From assembly GCF_000419585.1 (NCBI RefSeq), contig NZ_ATTH01000001.1:828005-892004 (forward strand): 64,000 nt of DNA, written 5' to 3'. The stretch is from Salisaeta longa DSM 21114 (GTDB lineage Bacteria; Bacteroidota; Rhodothermia; Rhodothermales; Salinibacteraceae). Numbering within the stretch: position 1 is the first letter of the stretch; every line of letters starts with the position of its first letter. Made by a program: the position numbers and the translations under genes. This document shows, piece by piece, positions 1 through 7,715 of this stretch. The notes below the pieces were generated by a model. That model was given only the letters and a program-made list of their open reading frames with translations. It was not told where the DNA came from and searched no databases.

Positions 1-1647
1 ATGTATCGCTACCTGTGGGACGGCCGGTTGCTGTGGGAAGGCATCAACCCGTACCGCTTCCGTCCCTCCGACCCGGCGCTCGCGGCTTTTCGGGACGGCT
101 TCCTCTACGAACGCCTCAACTCCGCCTCCTACTTCAGCGTCTATCCGCCCCTCTCGCAACTCGTGTTTGCCGTGGGCGGCGTATGGTACGACCTCCATCC
201 CCTCGCGGGCTACTACGCCATCAAGGCCCTCGTTGCCGGTGCCGAGATGGGCGGCCTCTTGGTCCTTCGCCGCATGGTTACTGCCCGTGCGTTCATGCTC
301 TATGCCTGGCATCCGCTGGCCGTTTTGGAAATTGCGGGGCAGGGCCACACCGAGGGACTGGCCGTTGCGGCGCTGGTGCTCACCGTGTGGTACGCGCGCG
401 CCCGTCGCCCCCGCCTCGCCTCCGTAGCGCTTGCAGCCGCGGCGCTTGTCAAGCTCACGCCGGTGCTGGGGGCGCCGCTGTTGGCCTGGCGGTTTGGGTG
501 GAAGGGCGTGTGGCCGGGGCTCGGGCTCGCGGGGGCGGCCCTCGTGCCGTTTTGGGCGCCGTATGCCGCCCCGCACGTCCTGGAGTCGCTGCGGCTGTAC
601 GTGCAGCTGTTCGAGTTCAACGGCGGCCTCTACAGCGGCCTCAAGCAGGGCCTCTGGATGCTTACCGGCACGGATTGGAGCAAGGTCCTGGGGCCGCTCA
701 TGGGCGGGACGTTTGGCGTAGCGCTCATCGGCTGGTACGTATGGGATTATCACCGCCGGCCCGCGCTTGGGTGGACCCTCTACGGCATCCTGGGAACGTT
801 TTTGGCGCTGAGCACCACCGTGCATCCGTGGTATCTGCTGTTCGTCCTGCCGCTAGCGGTTGTCGTGGGGCGCGCGCCCTGGGCGTGGACGTGGCTGGGC
901 CTGTGCAGCCTGGGCACGTACCTGTTCTACACCACCGGCTGGTACGTGCCGTGGGTGGTGGCCGGCTGGGGCGGCTGGGTCGTTCTGTTGGTGCGTGCCC
1001 ACGGTGGCGATGCCCTGCAGGCCCTCCAGCGGCGGCGGGCGGCCCGCAAAGCCGCACGTGTCGCAGCCCTTACGGATGATGAGACCCTGCGCGACGCGCG
1101 CGTCCTGGATTGTGGGGCGGCCGAGGGCTACGTCGGGCAAGCCCTGCTGCCGTACGGCCCCACTGCGGTGCAGCTCGTGGATGTCGCGGATATGAACCAG
1201 ACGGCCCTGCCGCACACCGTGTACGATGGGCACACGCTGCCGTATGCCGATGATGCGTTTGACGTGACGGTGCTCTACTTTGTGCTGCATCACTGCGCGG
1301 CCCCCGAGCGGGTGCTGACCGAAGCGCTGCGCGTGAGCCGCGGGCCGGTCGTAATTGTGGAGTCAACGTACACCACCGCGTGGCAGCGGCGCTTGTTGCG
1401 TGTGCTCGACGTATGGGCCAACCGGCTGCGCGGCGGCGCTGTGATGCAGGCGCAGGAGCTGCATCTGGCGTTTCGATCGCCCGAGGGCTGGGCGTCAGCG
1501 ATTCGCCGGTGCGGCGGCCGCGTGACAACGCGCGTCTCCTGGGGCCCGTGGTGGCACCATCAGGTGGGATTCGTGGTGGAGGCCGCGTCCTCTTCGCGGA
1601 GGGCAAGCACTGCTGCGGGCGTTGCCTCTTCGGCGTCTAGGGTGTGA
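1..1647 (+). CDS. GT-C membrane glycosyltransferase fused to SAM methyltransferase (5' end probably cut)
   Basis: The first ~345 residues are strongly hydrophobic with many membrane segments and carry YRYLWDGR...GINPYR, the motif that follows the acidic catalytic loop in integral-membrane mannosyltransferases of the GT-C/GT87 kind. Normally a helix and a DxY-type loop precede it, so the real start probably lies left of the window. From about residue 360 a class I SAM methyltransferase begins (VLDCGAAEGYVG, about residue 367; then LPYADDAFDVTVLYFVLHH). Expected role: transfer of a polyprenyl-phosphate-linked sugar at the membrane, with methylation of a lipid or glycan by the cytoplasmic domain. 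The substrate is unknown. The last 88 bp overlap the 3' end of convergent miaA. The domain families are well supported; the fusion as one polypeptide is read directly from the unbroken frame. Confidence 0.72.
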   Translation: MYRYLWDGRLLWEGINPYRFRPSDPALAAFRDGFLYERLNSASYFSVYPPLSQLVFAVGGVWYDLHPLAGYYAIKALVAGAEMGGLLVLRRMVTARAFMLYAWHPLAVLEIAGQGHTEGLAVAALVLTVWYARARRPRLASVALAAAALVKLTPVLGAPLLAWRFGWKGVWPGLGLAGAALVPFWAPYAAPHVLESLRLYVQLFEFNGGLYSGLKQGLWMLTGTDWSKVLGPLMGGTFGVALIGWYVWDYHRRPALGWTLYGILGTFLALSTTVHPWYLLFVLPLAVVVGRAPWAWTWLGLCSLGTYLFYTTGWYVPWVVAGWGGWVVLLVRAHGGDALQALQRRRAARKAARVAALTDDETLRDARVLDCGAAEGYVGQALLPYGPTAVQLVDVADMNQTALPHTVYDGHTLPYADDAFDVTVLYFVLHHCAAPERVLTEALRVSRGPVVIVESTYTTAWQRRLLRVLDVWANRLRGGAVMQAQELHLAFRSPEGWASAIRRCGGRVTTRVSWGPWWHHQVGFVVEAASSSRRASTAAGVASSASRV

Positions 1648-2516
1648 TAGTCGTCATAGCGCCGAAACCACGTGAGCTGCCGCTTGGCGTAGCGCCGCGT
1701 GTTGCGCTTCACGCGGCGTATCATCTCCTCGCGCGACATCTCGCCACGCAGGTGCTGGATGGGCTCGCGGTAGCCGATGGTGCTCAGCGGCGGTTCGTCG
1801 AGGCGCGCGCCGCGGTCCATCACCGCTTGCACCTCGTCCAAAAGCCCTGCGTCGAGCATAGCGTCCACGCGGGCATTGATGCGGTCGTACAGCGCAGGCC
1901 GCGGGCGATGGAGCACCGCCGTGACGTACCGGAACGGCGGCTCCGGCTGATTGGCGTAGTAGTACGACAGCGGCTTGCCCGTGCCGTGGTACACCTCCAG
2001 CGCGCGGATGACCCGATGCGTTTTTGTGGGATCGGCCGAGGCCGCTTGTTCGGGGTCTACGGCTTGCAGCTCTGCGTAGAGCGCTTCGGCGCCCTCGTCG
2101 GCCAGGCGCTCCTCCAGGCGCGCCCGCACGGCATCGTCGACGGACGGGATATCGGCCAATCCGTACTGAAGGGCGTGCAGGTACAGCGTCGATCCGCCAA
2201 CCAGCAGCGGCTCCCGGCCGCGCGACAAAATCTCCCGGATGCGTTTATTCGCGGCCGTCGCAAAGGCACCAGCCGAGAAGTCGGCGTCCGCGGTGATTGA
2301 CAGCTCGTTGATGAAGTGATGCGGCACCCGAGCGAGAACGTCGTCGCTGGGCGTAGCCGTGCCAATGTTCAGTTCCTGGTACACCTGCCGGCTGTCCACC
2401 GAGATGATTTCCGCATCGATGGCCTCGGCCACCGACAGGCTCAGGGCCGTTTTGCCGACCGCCGTAGGGCCGGTGATGGTCAGGAACGGGCCAGGGCGTG
2501 CCGGGGCATTGCTCAT
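1560..2516 (-). CDS. miaA: tRNA dimethylallyltransferase MiaA
   Basis: 318 residues, the usual length. The P-loop GPTAVGKT is at residues 16-23, followed by the family signature ISVDSRQVYQELNIGTA and the later VGGSTLYLHAL and RVIRALEVY stretches. MiaA transfers a dimethylallyl group from DMAPP to N6 of A37 in tRNAs reading UNN codons, giving i6A. The methylthiotransferase MiaB that acts next is encoded at 38160-39611. The start ATG overlaps the stop of the upstream small gene by four bases (ATGA), suggesting translational coupling. The 3' end runs 88 bp into the convergent glycosyltransferase/methyltransferase gene. Confidence 0.97.
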   Translation of the reverse strand: MSNAPARPGPFLTITGPTAVGKTALSLSVAEAIDAEIISVDSRQVYQELNIGTATPSDDVLARVPHHFINELSITADADFSAGAFATAANKRIREILSRGREPLLVGGSTLYLHALQYGLADIPSVDDAVRARLEERLADEGAEALYAELQAVDPEQAASADPTKTHRVIRALEVYHGTGKPLSYYYANQPEPPFRYVTAVLHRPRPALYDRINARVDAMLDAGLLDEVQAVMDRGARLDEPPLSTIGYREPIQHLRGEMSREEMIRRVKRNTRRYAKRQLTWFRRYDDYHTLDAEEATPAAVLALREEDAASTTNPT

Positions 2517-2752
2517 CCAGAAGCAGTAGGTTGTGGCGACTGATCGGGCATGGACGACGGACGAACGGACAGCCCCGGCGGTCGATCCAAGGGCGCAGCA
2601 TCGCCCGACACCGACGGCCCGCCGCCTCCATCGTCAGACGAATCGTCGCCTTCGTCGTCTCCTACCGGGCGGTTTTTGTAGGCGTAGATGAACATGGCCA
2701 GACTCATGATCCCCAAAACGATGTAGTCCAGGAACGACAGCAACGTATCCAT
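2513..2752 (-). CDS. small single-pass membrane protein, translationally coupled to miaA
   Basis: 79 residues from the ATG at 2750-2752. One hydrophobic segment (residues 5-23, LSFLDYIVLGIMSLAMFIY) is followed by a basic residue pair and a long acidic, Gly/Ser/Pro-rich tail (GDDEGDDSSDDGGGG) that should be disordered. The stop overlaps the miaA start as ATGA. A longer in-frame reading to 2842 exists, but its extra residues look non-coding and cross the upstream spacer. No family recognised. The plus-strand gene at 6734-6964 has the same plan (membrane helix, then an acidic/proline tail). Function unknown. Confidence 0.6.
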   Translation of the reverse strand: MDTLLSFLDYIVLGIMSLAMFIYAYKNRPVGDDEGDDSSDDGGGGPSVSGDAAPLDRPPGLSVRPSSMPDQSPQPTASG

Positions 2753-2893
2753 AACAAGAGGTTGCAGCTTATTTGTGGGCCGGGTAGGCGCTTGTAGCGA
2801 AAAGGTACTGCGGGGTTTCTTCGGTGCAGGATTCCCATGCACATCTGTTCACGCGATGAGCACTCAAATGGCACGTGGCGGTCCACCGAGGAC

Positions 2894-2929
2894 AACAAAA
2901 AACGGCAGCCCTCCCAGGGAGAGCTGCCG
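2894..2929 (-). terminator. intrinsic terminator of the rhodopsin gene
   Basis: On the minus strand, 31 nt after the rhodopsin stop, a 12-bp stem (2903-2914 with 2918-2929, including two T-G pairs, CTG loop) is followed at once by TTTTTTGTTG (2893-2902). It is a textbook rho-independent terminator separating the rhodopsin transcript from the miaA genes downstream. Confidence 0.9.
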
Positions 2930-2960
2930 CATCGTACAAGACCGTATGTACGGCGTGTAC

Positions 2961-3761
2961 CTACTGCGCAGCCACAGGCTGGGCCATCTCGTCGACCACA
3001 AAACCTTCTTGCTCCGACTTGCCCTTCGCAATGGCGTAAATCAGCACGCCAAAGCCGGCCTTCGCGGCAACATCCGCGATGGTGTACCCCACTTGGATGG
3101 TAACTAGCGAGCTAGCGCCTTCAAAACCGGCAAAGGGAGCCATGTACACAATGGGATAAAAGCCCCAGGTAAAGAGCATGAGCAGGCGTGCGTTCTTCAG
3201 TAGCACCTTCACCTCGCCAGTTTGCTCATTAATCGTTGATCCCAGTTCGGTAAAGAGGACGTACAGGATGTAGATGAACGGCACGGTGCTCGCGATGCCC
3301 CAGATGACACGCGTTGCGGTGTCCGTGGCAATTTCGCCCGGATAGCCCAGCGCGATCATCGCAGCAGCAGCAATGCCCAAGCGTGCCATCATGGAACCGC
3401 TTTTGCCTTTCGGCAAACCGGAGACCATCACGAGCTCAATGACGAGAAGCGGCACGGTGAGGAGCCAGTCAACGTAGCGATATGCGTCGTTGAAAGGCTT
3501 GCCGCTATACTCGTACATCGTAGCTGCGTCGTTCAGCACGTAGGCCGCGTCCCAGCTGTTGAAGATACGGAAGTAGTGGTACCCGGCAATAAAGACCACG
3601 AGCGACGATACCATCATCGAGACGCGGTACTTCGGCGCCAGATTCTTCTGGGCCTGCACAAAGTACACAAACGCTGCGAACATCGTCGCAACGGTGAACG
3701 AGAACATATTGTACACCAGCGAAAACTGGCCTGGTGTTAAGTCTGGAAGTCCTTCGACCAT
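2961..3761 (-). CDS. xanthorhodopsin-type light-driven proton pump
   Basis: 266 residues, seven membrane segments. The retinal Schiff-base lysine is K234 (ADVAAKAGFG). Helix C reads DWLLTVPLLVIE: D98 (acceptor), T102 and E109 (donor), the DTE pattern of outward proton pumps. L106, at the colour-tuning site, predicts green absorption. H62 on helix B matches the His that pairs with the acceptor in xanthorhodopsins. G155 (RVIWGIAST) falls where Salinibacter xanthorhodopsin and Gloeobacter rhodopsin have the glycine that leaves room for the keto-carotenoid antenna ring. An AAGGAGG Shine-Dalgarno lies 9 nt before the ATG, rare in this window. Lycopene cyclase and ketolase-like genes lie directly upstream on the same strand. 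Antenna binding is inferred; pumping is well supported by motif. Confidence 0.95.
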   Translation of the reverse strand: MVEGLPDLTPGQFSLVYNMFSFTVATMFAAFVYFVQAQKNLAPKYRVSMMVSSLVVFIAGYHYFRIFNSWDAAYVLNDAATMYEYSGKPFNDAYRYVDWLLTVPLLVIELVMVSGLPKGKSGSMMARLGIAAAAMIALGYPGEIATDTATRVIWGIASTVPFIYILYVLFTELGSTINEQTGEVKVLLKNARLLMLFTWGFYPIVYMAPFAGFEGASSLVTIQVGYTIADVAAKAGFGVLIYAIAKGKSEQEGFVVDEMAQPVAAQ

Positions 3762-3770
3762 AGGTTGATG

Positions 3771-3777
3771 CCTCCTT
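3771..3777 (-). promoter_or_regulatory. strong Shine-Dalgarno of the rhodopsin gene
   Basis: Minus-strand AAGGAGG, nine bases before the ATG at 3761. Most genes in this window have no recognisable Shine-Dalgarno, so this one fixes the start and suggests high expression. Confidence 0.85.
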
Positions 3778-3783
3778 GAAAGA

Positions 3784-3795
3784 TTGAACGTTCAA
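3784..3795. promoter_or_regulatory. 12-bp perfect palindrome in the rhodopsin leader
   Basis: TTGAACGTTCAA lies 23-34 nt upstream of the rhodopsin ATG. A second palindrome, GGACCGGTCC, is at 3835-3844. Both sit between the predicted promoter and the ribosome-binding site and could be operators or RNA structures. No regulator can be assigned. Confidence 0.4.
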
Positions 3796-3908
3796 CGTGA
3801 AAGGAGCGATAGAGCACGGGCCTACTGCCTTGCGGGACCGGTCCATGCAGCACGAGGGCCGCGTAGTCGCTAGACAGTGCGCAGCACATACGCTTGCGCA
3901 GGGGCCCG

Positions 3909-3955
3909 TTTCAATACGCAGTTTTCAATATAGACTGAACGCACTCGGATGCCAA
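3909..3955 (-). promoter_or_regulatory. sigma70-like promoter with direct repeats upstream of rhodopsin
   Basis: Minus strand: TTGGCA (3950-3955), a 17-bp spacer, then TATATT (3927-3932), each 5/6 to the E. coli consensus. TATATTGA also resembles the Bacteroidota -7 element TAnnTTTG. TATTGAAA occurs twice at a 14-bp period (3923-3930 and 3909-3916), the first copy overlapping the -10. The predicted leader is about 160 nt. Confidence 0.55.
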
Positions 3956-4053
3956 CACAGAACGCAACGATAAAGATACATGGTATTAACGATGGTGTAA
4001 TGTTGAAATGTAGCGGGGTGTAGCGGCGATAATTCGCCCTGTGTTTGCATGGA

Positions 4054-4827
4054 CTATGCGTTAGAGGACAGGACCCGGTGGCGTTTGGTGAGTGCCTCGG
4101 GCAGGTCGATCAAGAAGAGAAGCGTTCCTTGTACGACGAGTATATTTGTCATTAAAAAGAATGTGGCTTCTTCAATGGGTAAGACGCCCAGCAGATCGAC
4201 GCCGAGCGTATACTGATCGTTGATGTACCAGATATTGAGGCCGATGGCGGTGGTATCGGCAATCCACAGGTACAGGGTGGGCAGCCCTACGGTGTAGGCA
4301 ATAATCCGCCGGTGCGCCCACAGCACCGATCCGCCGTACAGCCACATACCGGCAATGACGGGGCAGGCCCATCCTAGAATGAGCCCCATGTACAGGCCGC
4401 TTGGGTCAGACCACGCGATGAGGGCCCAGCCTGCTATGGAGAGAAGACCCCACACGGCGGCTCCCACCCAGCGCGGCCCCGGGTGGTGGTCGATAGGACG
4501 CTGTGGCTGCCAGTCGGTGGTCCATCGCGCCAGCCAGTGGTACAGAAAAAGCCCGGTGAGGATGGGTTGGAGAATGAAGAAGGCATACTCTTCAACCGGG
4601 ACGTAGCCGATGGTCGCCAGCACACGCTCGGGGCCGTAGCCCCACACATTGCGGTACACCAGGTAGTTGTCCCACGGCGTGGTGTAACAGAAAGCGATGA
4701 GGCAAATGGTGGGCAGGGCCCAGCGTCGGCGGCGGGCACTCACGCCGTTTAATGACGCCGGTAGGGTGAGCGCCAGGAGCGCGATCGGTGGTAGAAGAAA
4801 AACAACATGAAACTGCCAGTAGGTCAT
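4054..4827 (-). CDS. crtYcd: lycopene beta-cyclase, fused CrtYc-CrtYd type
   Basis: 257 residues from the ATG at 4825-4827, where the family's usual N-terminus (MTYWQFHVVFLLPP) begins. The frame stays open to a TTG at 4864-4866, so 13 more residues are possible. Neither start has a Shine-Dalgarno. Two homologous halves, each with about three membrane helices, carry the paired motifs PVEEYAFF and PIEEATFF, the duplicated acidic motif of heterodimeric bacterial CrtYc/CrtYd and the fused archaeal/fungal enzymes. It cyclises the ends of lycopene to beta-ionone rings. It sits between the ketolase-like gene and the rhodopsin gene, so it probably supplies the ring of the antenna carotenoid and possibly beta-carotene for retinal. 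No retinal-forming dioxygenase is in the window. Confidence 0.85.
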   Translation of the reverse strand: MTYWQFHVVFLLPPIALLALTLPASLNGVSARRRRWALPTICLIAFCYTTPWDNYLVYRNVWGYGPERVLATIGYVPVEEYAFFILQPILTGLFLYHWLARWTTDWQPQRPIDHHPGPRWVGAAVWGLLSIAGWALIAWSDPSGLYMGLILGWACPVIAGMWLYGGSVLWAHRRIIAYTVGLPTLYLWIADTTAIGLNIWYINDQYTLGVDLLGVLPIEEATFFLMTNILVVQGTLLFLIDLPEALTKRHRVLSSNA

Positions 4828-4950
4828 GGCGAGCCGGCCCATCAGAAACGGAGGAATCACGGACAACTAACTTACACGCCACAAGTACCGATTGCCGACT
4901 GCCGAGGGGGTGTGTTGCGATCCCTTTACGATTGAGGCCGTCGATGTGGC

Positions 4951-6516
4951 CTAGCTGAGCGCCTTCAGTACAACGCGGGCGGCGTTGCGGCCCGAGGCAC
5001 CCATAATGCCACCGCCTGGGTGCGTGCTGGCCCCCGTTAGAAAGAGACCGGGCACGGGGCCCTTGTAATTGGCCAGACCCAGCGCGGGCCGCGCGGCAAA
5101 CATCTGGTCGATGCTCATCTCCAGGTGCATCACATTGCCTCGAAACAGCCCCAGGTGCTTTTCCAGCCACTCGGGGTGTTGAAAGAGCTGCCCCACGATG
5201 GATGCTCGGGTGCCCGGCGCGTACTGCTCAAACGTGTCGATTAGGGTGTTGGCAACGCGGGGCGCAATCTCCTCCCAGGTGTCCCCGTTGGCCAGCTCGT
5301 ACGGAAAATATTGCCCCCACAGCCACAAGACCTCGCCACCGGGCGGCGCGAGCGTGTCGTCGGCCGCGCTGAACGTCATGGCCACGATCGGCGGGTCGGA
5401 GGAGGGGCGCCCGCCCAGGTATTCGCCATATGCGGCGTTGATCTGCTGCAGGTCGCGGCATAAGAGCTGCAACCCGACGCGCGCTTCACGCCCGGGGGCC
5501 GCGCGGTATTCCACCGGCGTATCGAGCGCAAGCCGAAGCATCGCGCCAAAGCCGTTGCCGATGCGCAACCCATCGGCCGCCTCAGGGCGATACGCCCGGG
5601 GCAGCAAATAATCGAAGGTCTCCTTCGCGTGGGTGGCGGCGACCACCGCACGGGCTGTGGCGGTCTCATCGCCCCATCGCACGCCGGTCGCCCGCCCACG
5701 CTCGACAAGAATTTCGTCGATGGGCGTATTCGTAAATACTGCACCGCCGTGCGCCTCAATATGTTGCCGCAGCGCCTGCGTGAGCATCCCCGAACCGCCC
5801 CGTGGGCGCGCTACGCCGCCTTCATGATACAGCGGATGCCAGAGCGCAAACGGACCGGTGAGCGGTTCGGTGGGGGGCGGCCCCGACTGTGCGGCCATCC
5901 ACGCGAGGGGCGCTTGCACCTTCGGCTCGCTAAAGTAGTCCTGCACCACCGTGCCGTAGGGCCGCAAGATGCGGCGCAGCGACGCGTCCCAGGCCATCGG
6001 CGTGCGGGCCCCGCCCAGGTTTTTGCCCAGGTTCAGCGGGTTGGGCGCCGACAGAAACATGTCGCGCATCGAGAGCGAGAAGTCCCGCCAGTCGTCTACA
6101 AAGCGGCGGTAGGCGTCGCCCTGTCCGGGAAAGCGTTCATTGAGATGGTCGACCGTCCGCTCCAAATCCCGGTAGATAAACAACGCATCGTCGTCGGGAA
6201 ACGGCGCGAAAAACATCGGGTCGAGGTCGATGTACTCCAACCCGTAGTGCGACAGCCCCAGCTCCTCGACAATAGGCGTGAGGCGGATCAAGATGTGGGC
6301 GCTTCCGCCCAGGTCAAACCGGTAGCCGGGCACGATCTCTTTGGTAGATACCGCGCCCCCAACCACGTCGCGGCGCTCAAAAACCGCCACCCGATACCCG
6401 GCCTGCGCCAGATAGGCACTCGTGATGAGGCCGTTATGCCCCGCTCCGATCGTGATGACATCGTACGTCACGGCATGTACGGGCGTTAATTTTGCAGAGT
6501 TGCGATAACGAAACAT
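4951..6516 (-). CDS. CrtO-like carotenoid ketolase / phytoene-desaturase-family FAD oxidoreductase
   Basis: About 521 residues from the ATG at 6514-6516 (in-frame GTG alternatives exist at 6525 and closer to the conserved start). The FAD-binding motif [21 protein letters not shown] leads the conserved region, followed by [21 protein letters not shown]. The C-terminal FAD motif [21 protein letters not shown] is typical of CrtI/CrtO/PYROXD2 proteins. The GAGHNG form and length fit CrtO 4-ketolases better than CrtI desaturases. With the lycopene cyclase and rhodopsin on the same strand, the economical reading is a ketolase producing the 4-keto ring of a salinixanthin-like antenna. A saturase or desaturase role in the same pathway is the main alternative. 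Confidence 0.7.
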   Translation of the reverse strand: MFRYRNSAKLTPVHAVTYDVITIGAGHNGLITSAYLAQAGYRVAVFERRDVVGGAVSTKEIVPGYRFDLGGSAHILIRLTPIVEELGLSHYGLEYIDLDPMFFAPFPDDDALFIYRDLERTVDHLNERFPGQGDAYRRFVDDWRDFSLSMRDMFLSAPNPLNLGKNLGGARTPMAWDASLRRILRPYGTVVQDYFSEPKVQAPLAWMAAQSGPPPTEPLTGPFALWHPLYHEGGVARPRGGSGMLTQALRQHIEAHGGAVFTNTPIDEILVERGRATGVRWGDETATARAVVAATHAKETFDYLLPRAYRPEAADGLRIGNGFGAMLRLALDTPVEYRAAPGREARVGLQLLCRDLQQINAAYGEYLGGRPSSDPPIVAMTFSAADDTLAPPGGEVLWLWGQYFPYELANGDTWEEIAPRVANTLIDTFEQYAPGTRASIVGQLFQHPEWLEKHLGLFRGNVMHLEMSIDQMFAARPALGLANYKGPVPGLFLTGASTHPGGGIMGASGRNAARVVLKALS

Positions 6517-6549
6517 ACAACACACAGCACGTACATCGAATGAACAGAT

Positions 6550-6572
6550 GTGGGGCTTTCGTGAAACCCCAC
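6550..6572. promoter_or_regulatory. hairpin in the divergent spacer upstream of the ketolase-like gene
   Basis: GTGGGG (6550-6555) pairs with CCCCAC (6567-6572), and the inner TTT/AAA adds three pairs around a bulged C. It lies 34 nt upstream of the ketolase-like ATG on the minus strand. There is no T-tract on either side, so a terminator is unlikely; an operator or leader structure is possible. Confidence 0.3.
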
Positions 6573-6733
6573 GAACGGTTACGCGTCTGCATTAAGGAAC
6601 CGTGAAGCATGTGGTTGTTCGCCTGCGTCCTTTGTGAGACGCCAACACGCGGCCCGCTAGATACCTCTAAAACAGCGCCCAGACGCTAACGTACGTCATG
6701 AGCCTGTTGCGCTTGTGATAAGCCCCCGTGCCT

Positions 6734-6964
6734 ATGAACTGGATCTACCAACTCTTCAGCTTCTTCGCTGCCTTTGGCCCTGTCGTTCTTGGGGTGCTGT
6801 TATGGCATGTGCTGTGGAATGGCGATTCGGGATCGGACGATGACCCGCCGGGGGGCACCAACTGGTCGCCGGAGCCCGAGCCGCCTCGCTGGTCGGGCGA
6901 CCGGTCGCCGCGGCACGGTCCGCCGGTGCCTTCGCCGCAATGGCCTGTTCCCAAGCGCTCGTAG
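6734..6964 (+). CDS. small single-pass membrane protein with acidic/proline tail
   Basis: 76 residues from the ATG (an in-frame GTG lies two codons earlier). Residues 2-29 are hydrophobic (YQLFSFFAAFGPVVLGVLLW). The rest is acidic, then Pro/Trp/Ser-rich (GSDDDPPGG, PEPEPPRW), and probably disordered. The stop is 9 nt before the cyclase gene, so the two are probably co-transcribed. No family recognised; compare 2513-2752. Confidence 0.5.
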   Translation: MNWIYQLFSFFAAFGPVVLGVLLWHVLWNGDSGSDDDPPGGTNWSPEPEPPRWSGDRSPRHGPPVPSPQWPVPKRS

Positions 6965-6973
6965 CTTCTGCCT

Positions 6974-7588
6974 ATGGACCTCATCGATATCTCGCGGCCC
7001 GCGCATCCGTCGACAGCGGCATGGCCGGGCGACCAACCCTTCAACTGGTCGTGGACGGCTCGTATGGGGGCGGGCGCCGCGGTGAACGTGGGCGCGTACA
7101 CCGCAAGCACGCATCATGCCACCCACGTGGATGCGCCGCTGCACTACACGGACGGCGGGGCTGATGTGACAACGTGGCCCCTTGCGGCCTTTGTGGGGCC
7201 GGCCGAGGTGGTGAAGGTGACGGACGATCGTATTGAGCCGTCGGCCGTGGCGGAGGTGCGCGCCCCACGCGTGCTGTTTCAAACGTCCCACAGCAATCAG
7301 CCGTCAGATGTATGGCACGACGACTTTCCGGCCATTGCGCCGGCAACCATTGAGGCCCTTGCGGCGCGGGGAACCGTGCTCATTGGCACCGATGCGCCAT
7401 CCGTAGATCCTGTCGATAGCAAAACGTTGCCCGCGCATCAGGCCTTGGGCACGCACCGCATTCCCAACCTTGAAAACCTGGATCTAAGCGGCGTTGCTCC
7501 GGGCCGCTATCGGCTACTGGCAATGCCGCTTTACATGCCGGGGGCCGACGCGGCTCCGGTGCGGGCGGTCCTTGCGCCACGCGAGTAA
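6974..7588 (+). CDS. cyclase-family metal hydrolase, kynurenine-formamidase-like
   Basis: 204 residues, the normal size for KynB-type enzymes. The metal-binding motif HxxxHxD is present as H47, H51 and D53 (STHHATHVDAPLHY), and the N-terminus IDISRPAHPSTAAWPGD matches the family. KynB hydrolyses N-formylkynurenine to kynurenine and formate. No other kynurenine-pathway gene is nearby, so the substrate is inferred only from family resemblance; the wider cyclase family includes other amide and ester hydrolases. It follows a small membrane protein gene by 9 nt. Confidence 0.75.
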   Translation: MDLIDISRPAHPSTAAWPGDQPFNWSWTARMGAGAAVNVGAYTASTHHATHVDAPLHYTDGGADVTTWPLAAFVGPAEVVKVTDDRIEPSAVAEVRAPRVLFQTSHSNQPSDVWHDDFPAIAPATIEALAARGTVLIGTDAPSVDPVDSKTLPAHQALGTHRIPNLENLDLSGVAPGRYRLLAMPLYMPGADAAPVRAVLAPRE

Positions 7589-7715
7589 GCACCGCGCGCC
7601 GATCCAAACGATATTGCAACGGCCCCAACGCCTGTTGAAAACGGACGTACGGCTGTTGCACGAGGCTTCGCGCCTCATTCACCACGCATCCCCTATCACC
7701 CAAGCGCAATTGCTT

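Noticed and set aside
2841-6551. 11-mer ACATCTGTTCA (2841) and its reverse complement (6541) flanking the rhodopsin locus
   Set aside because: Shared 11-mers are expected by chance in 64 kb, and there is no target duplication or transposase to support a mobile boundary.
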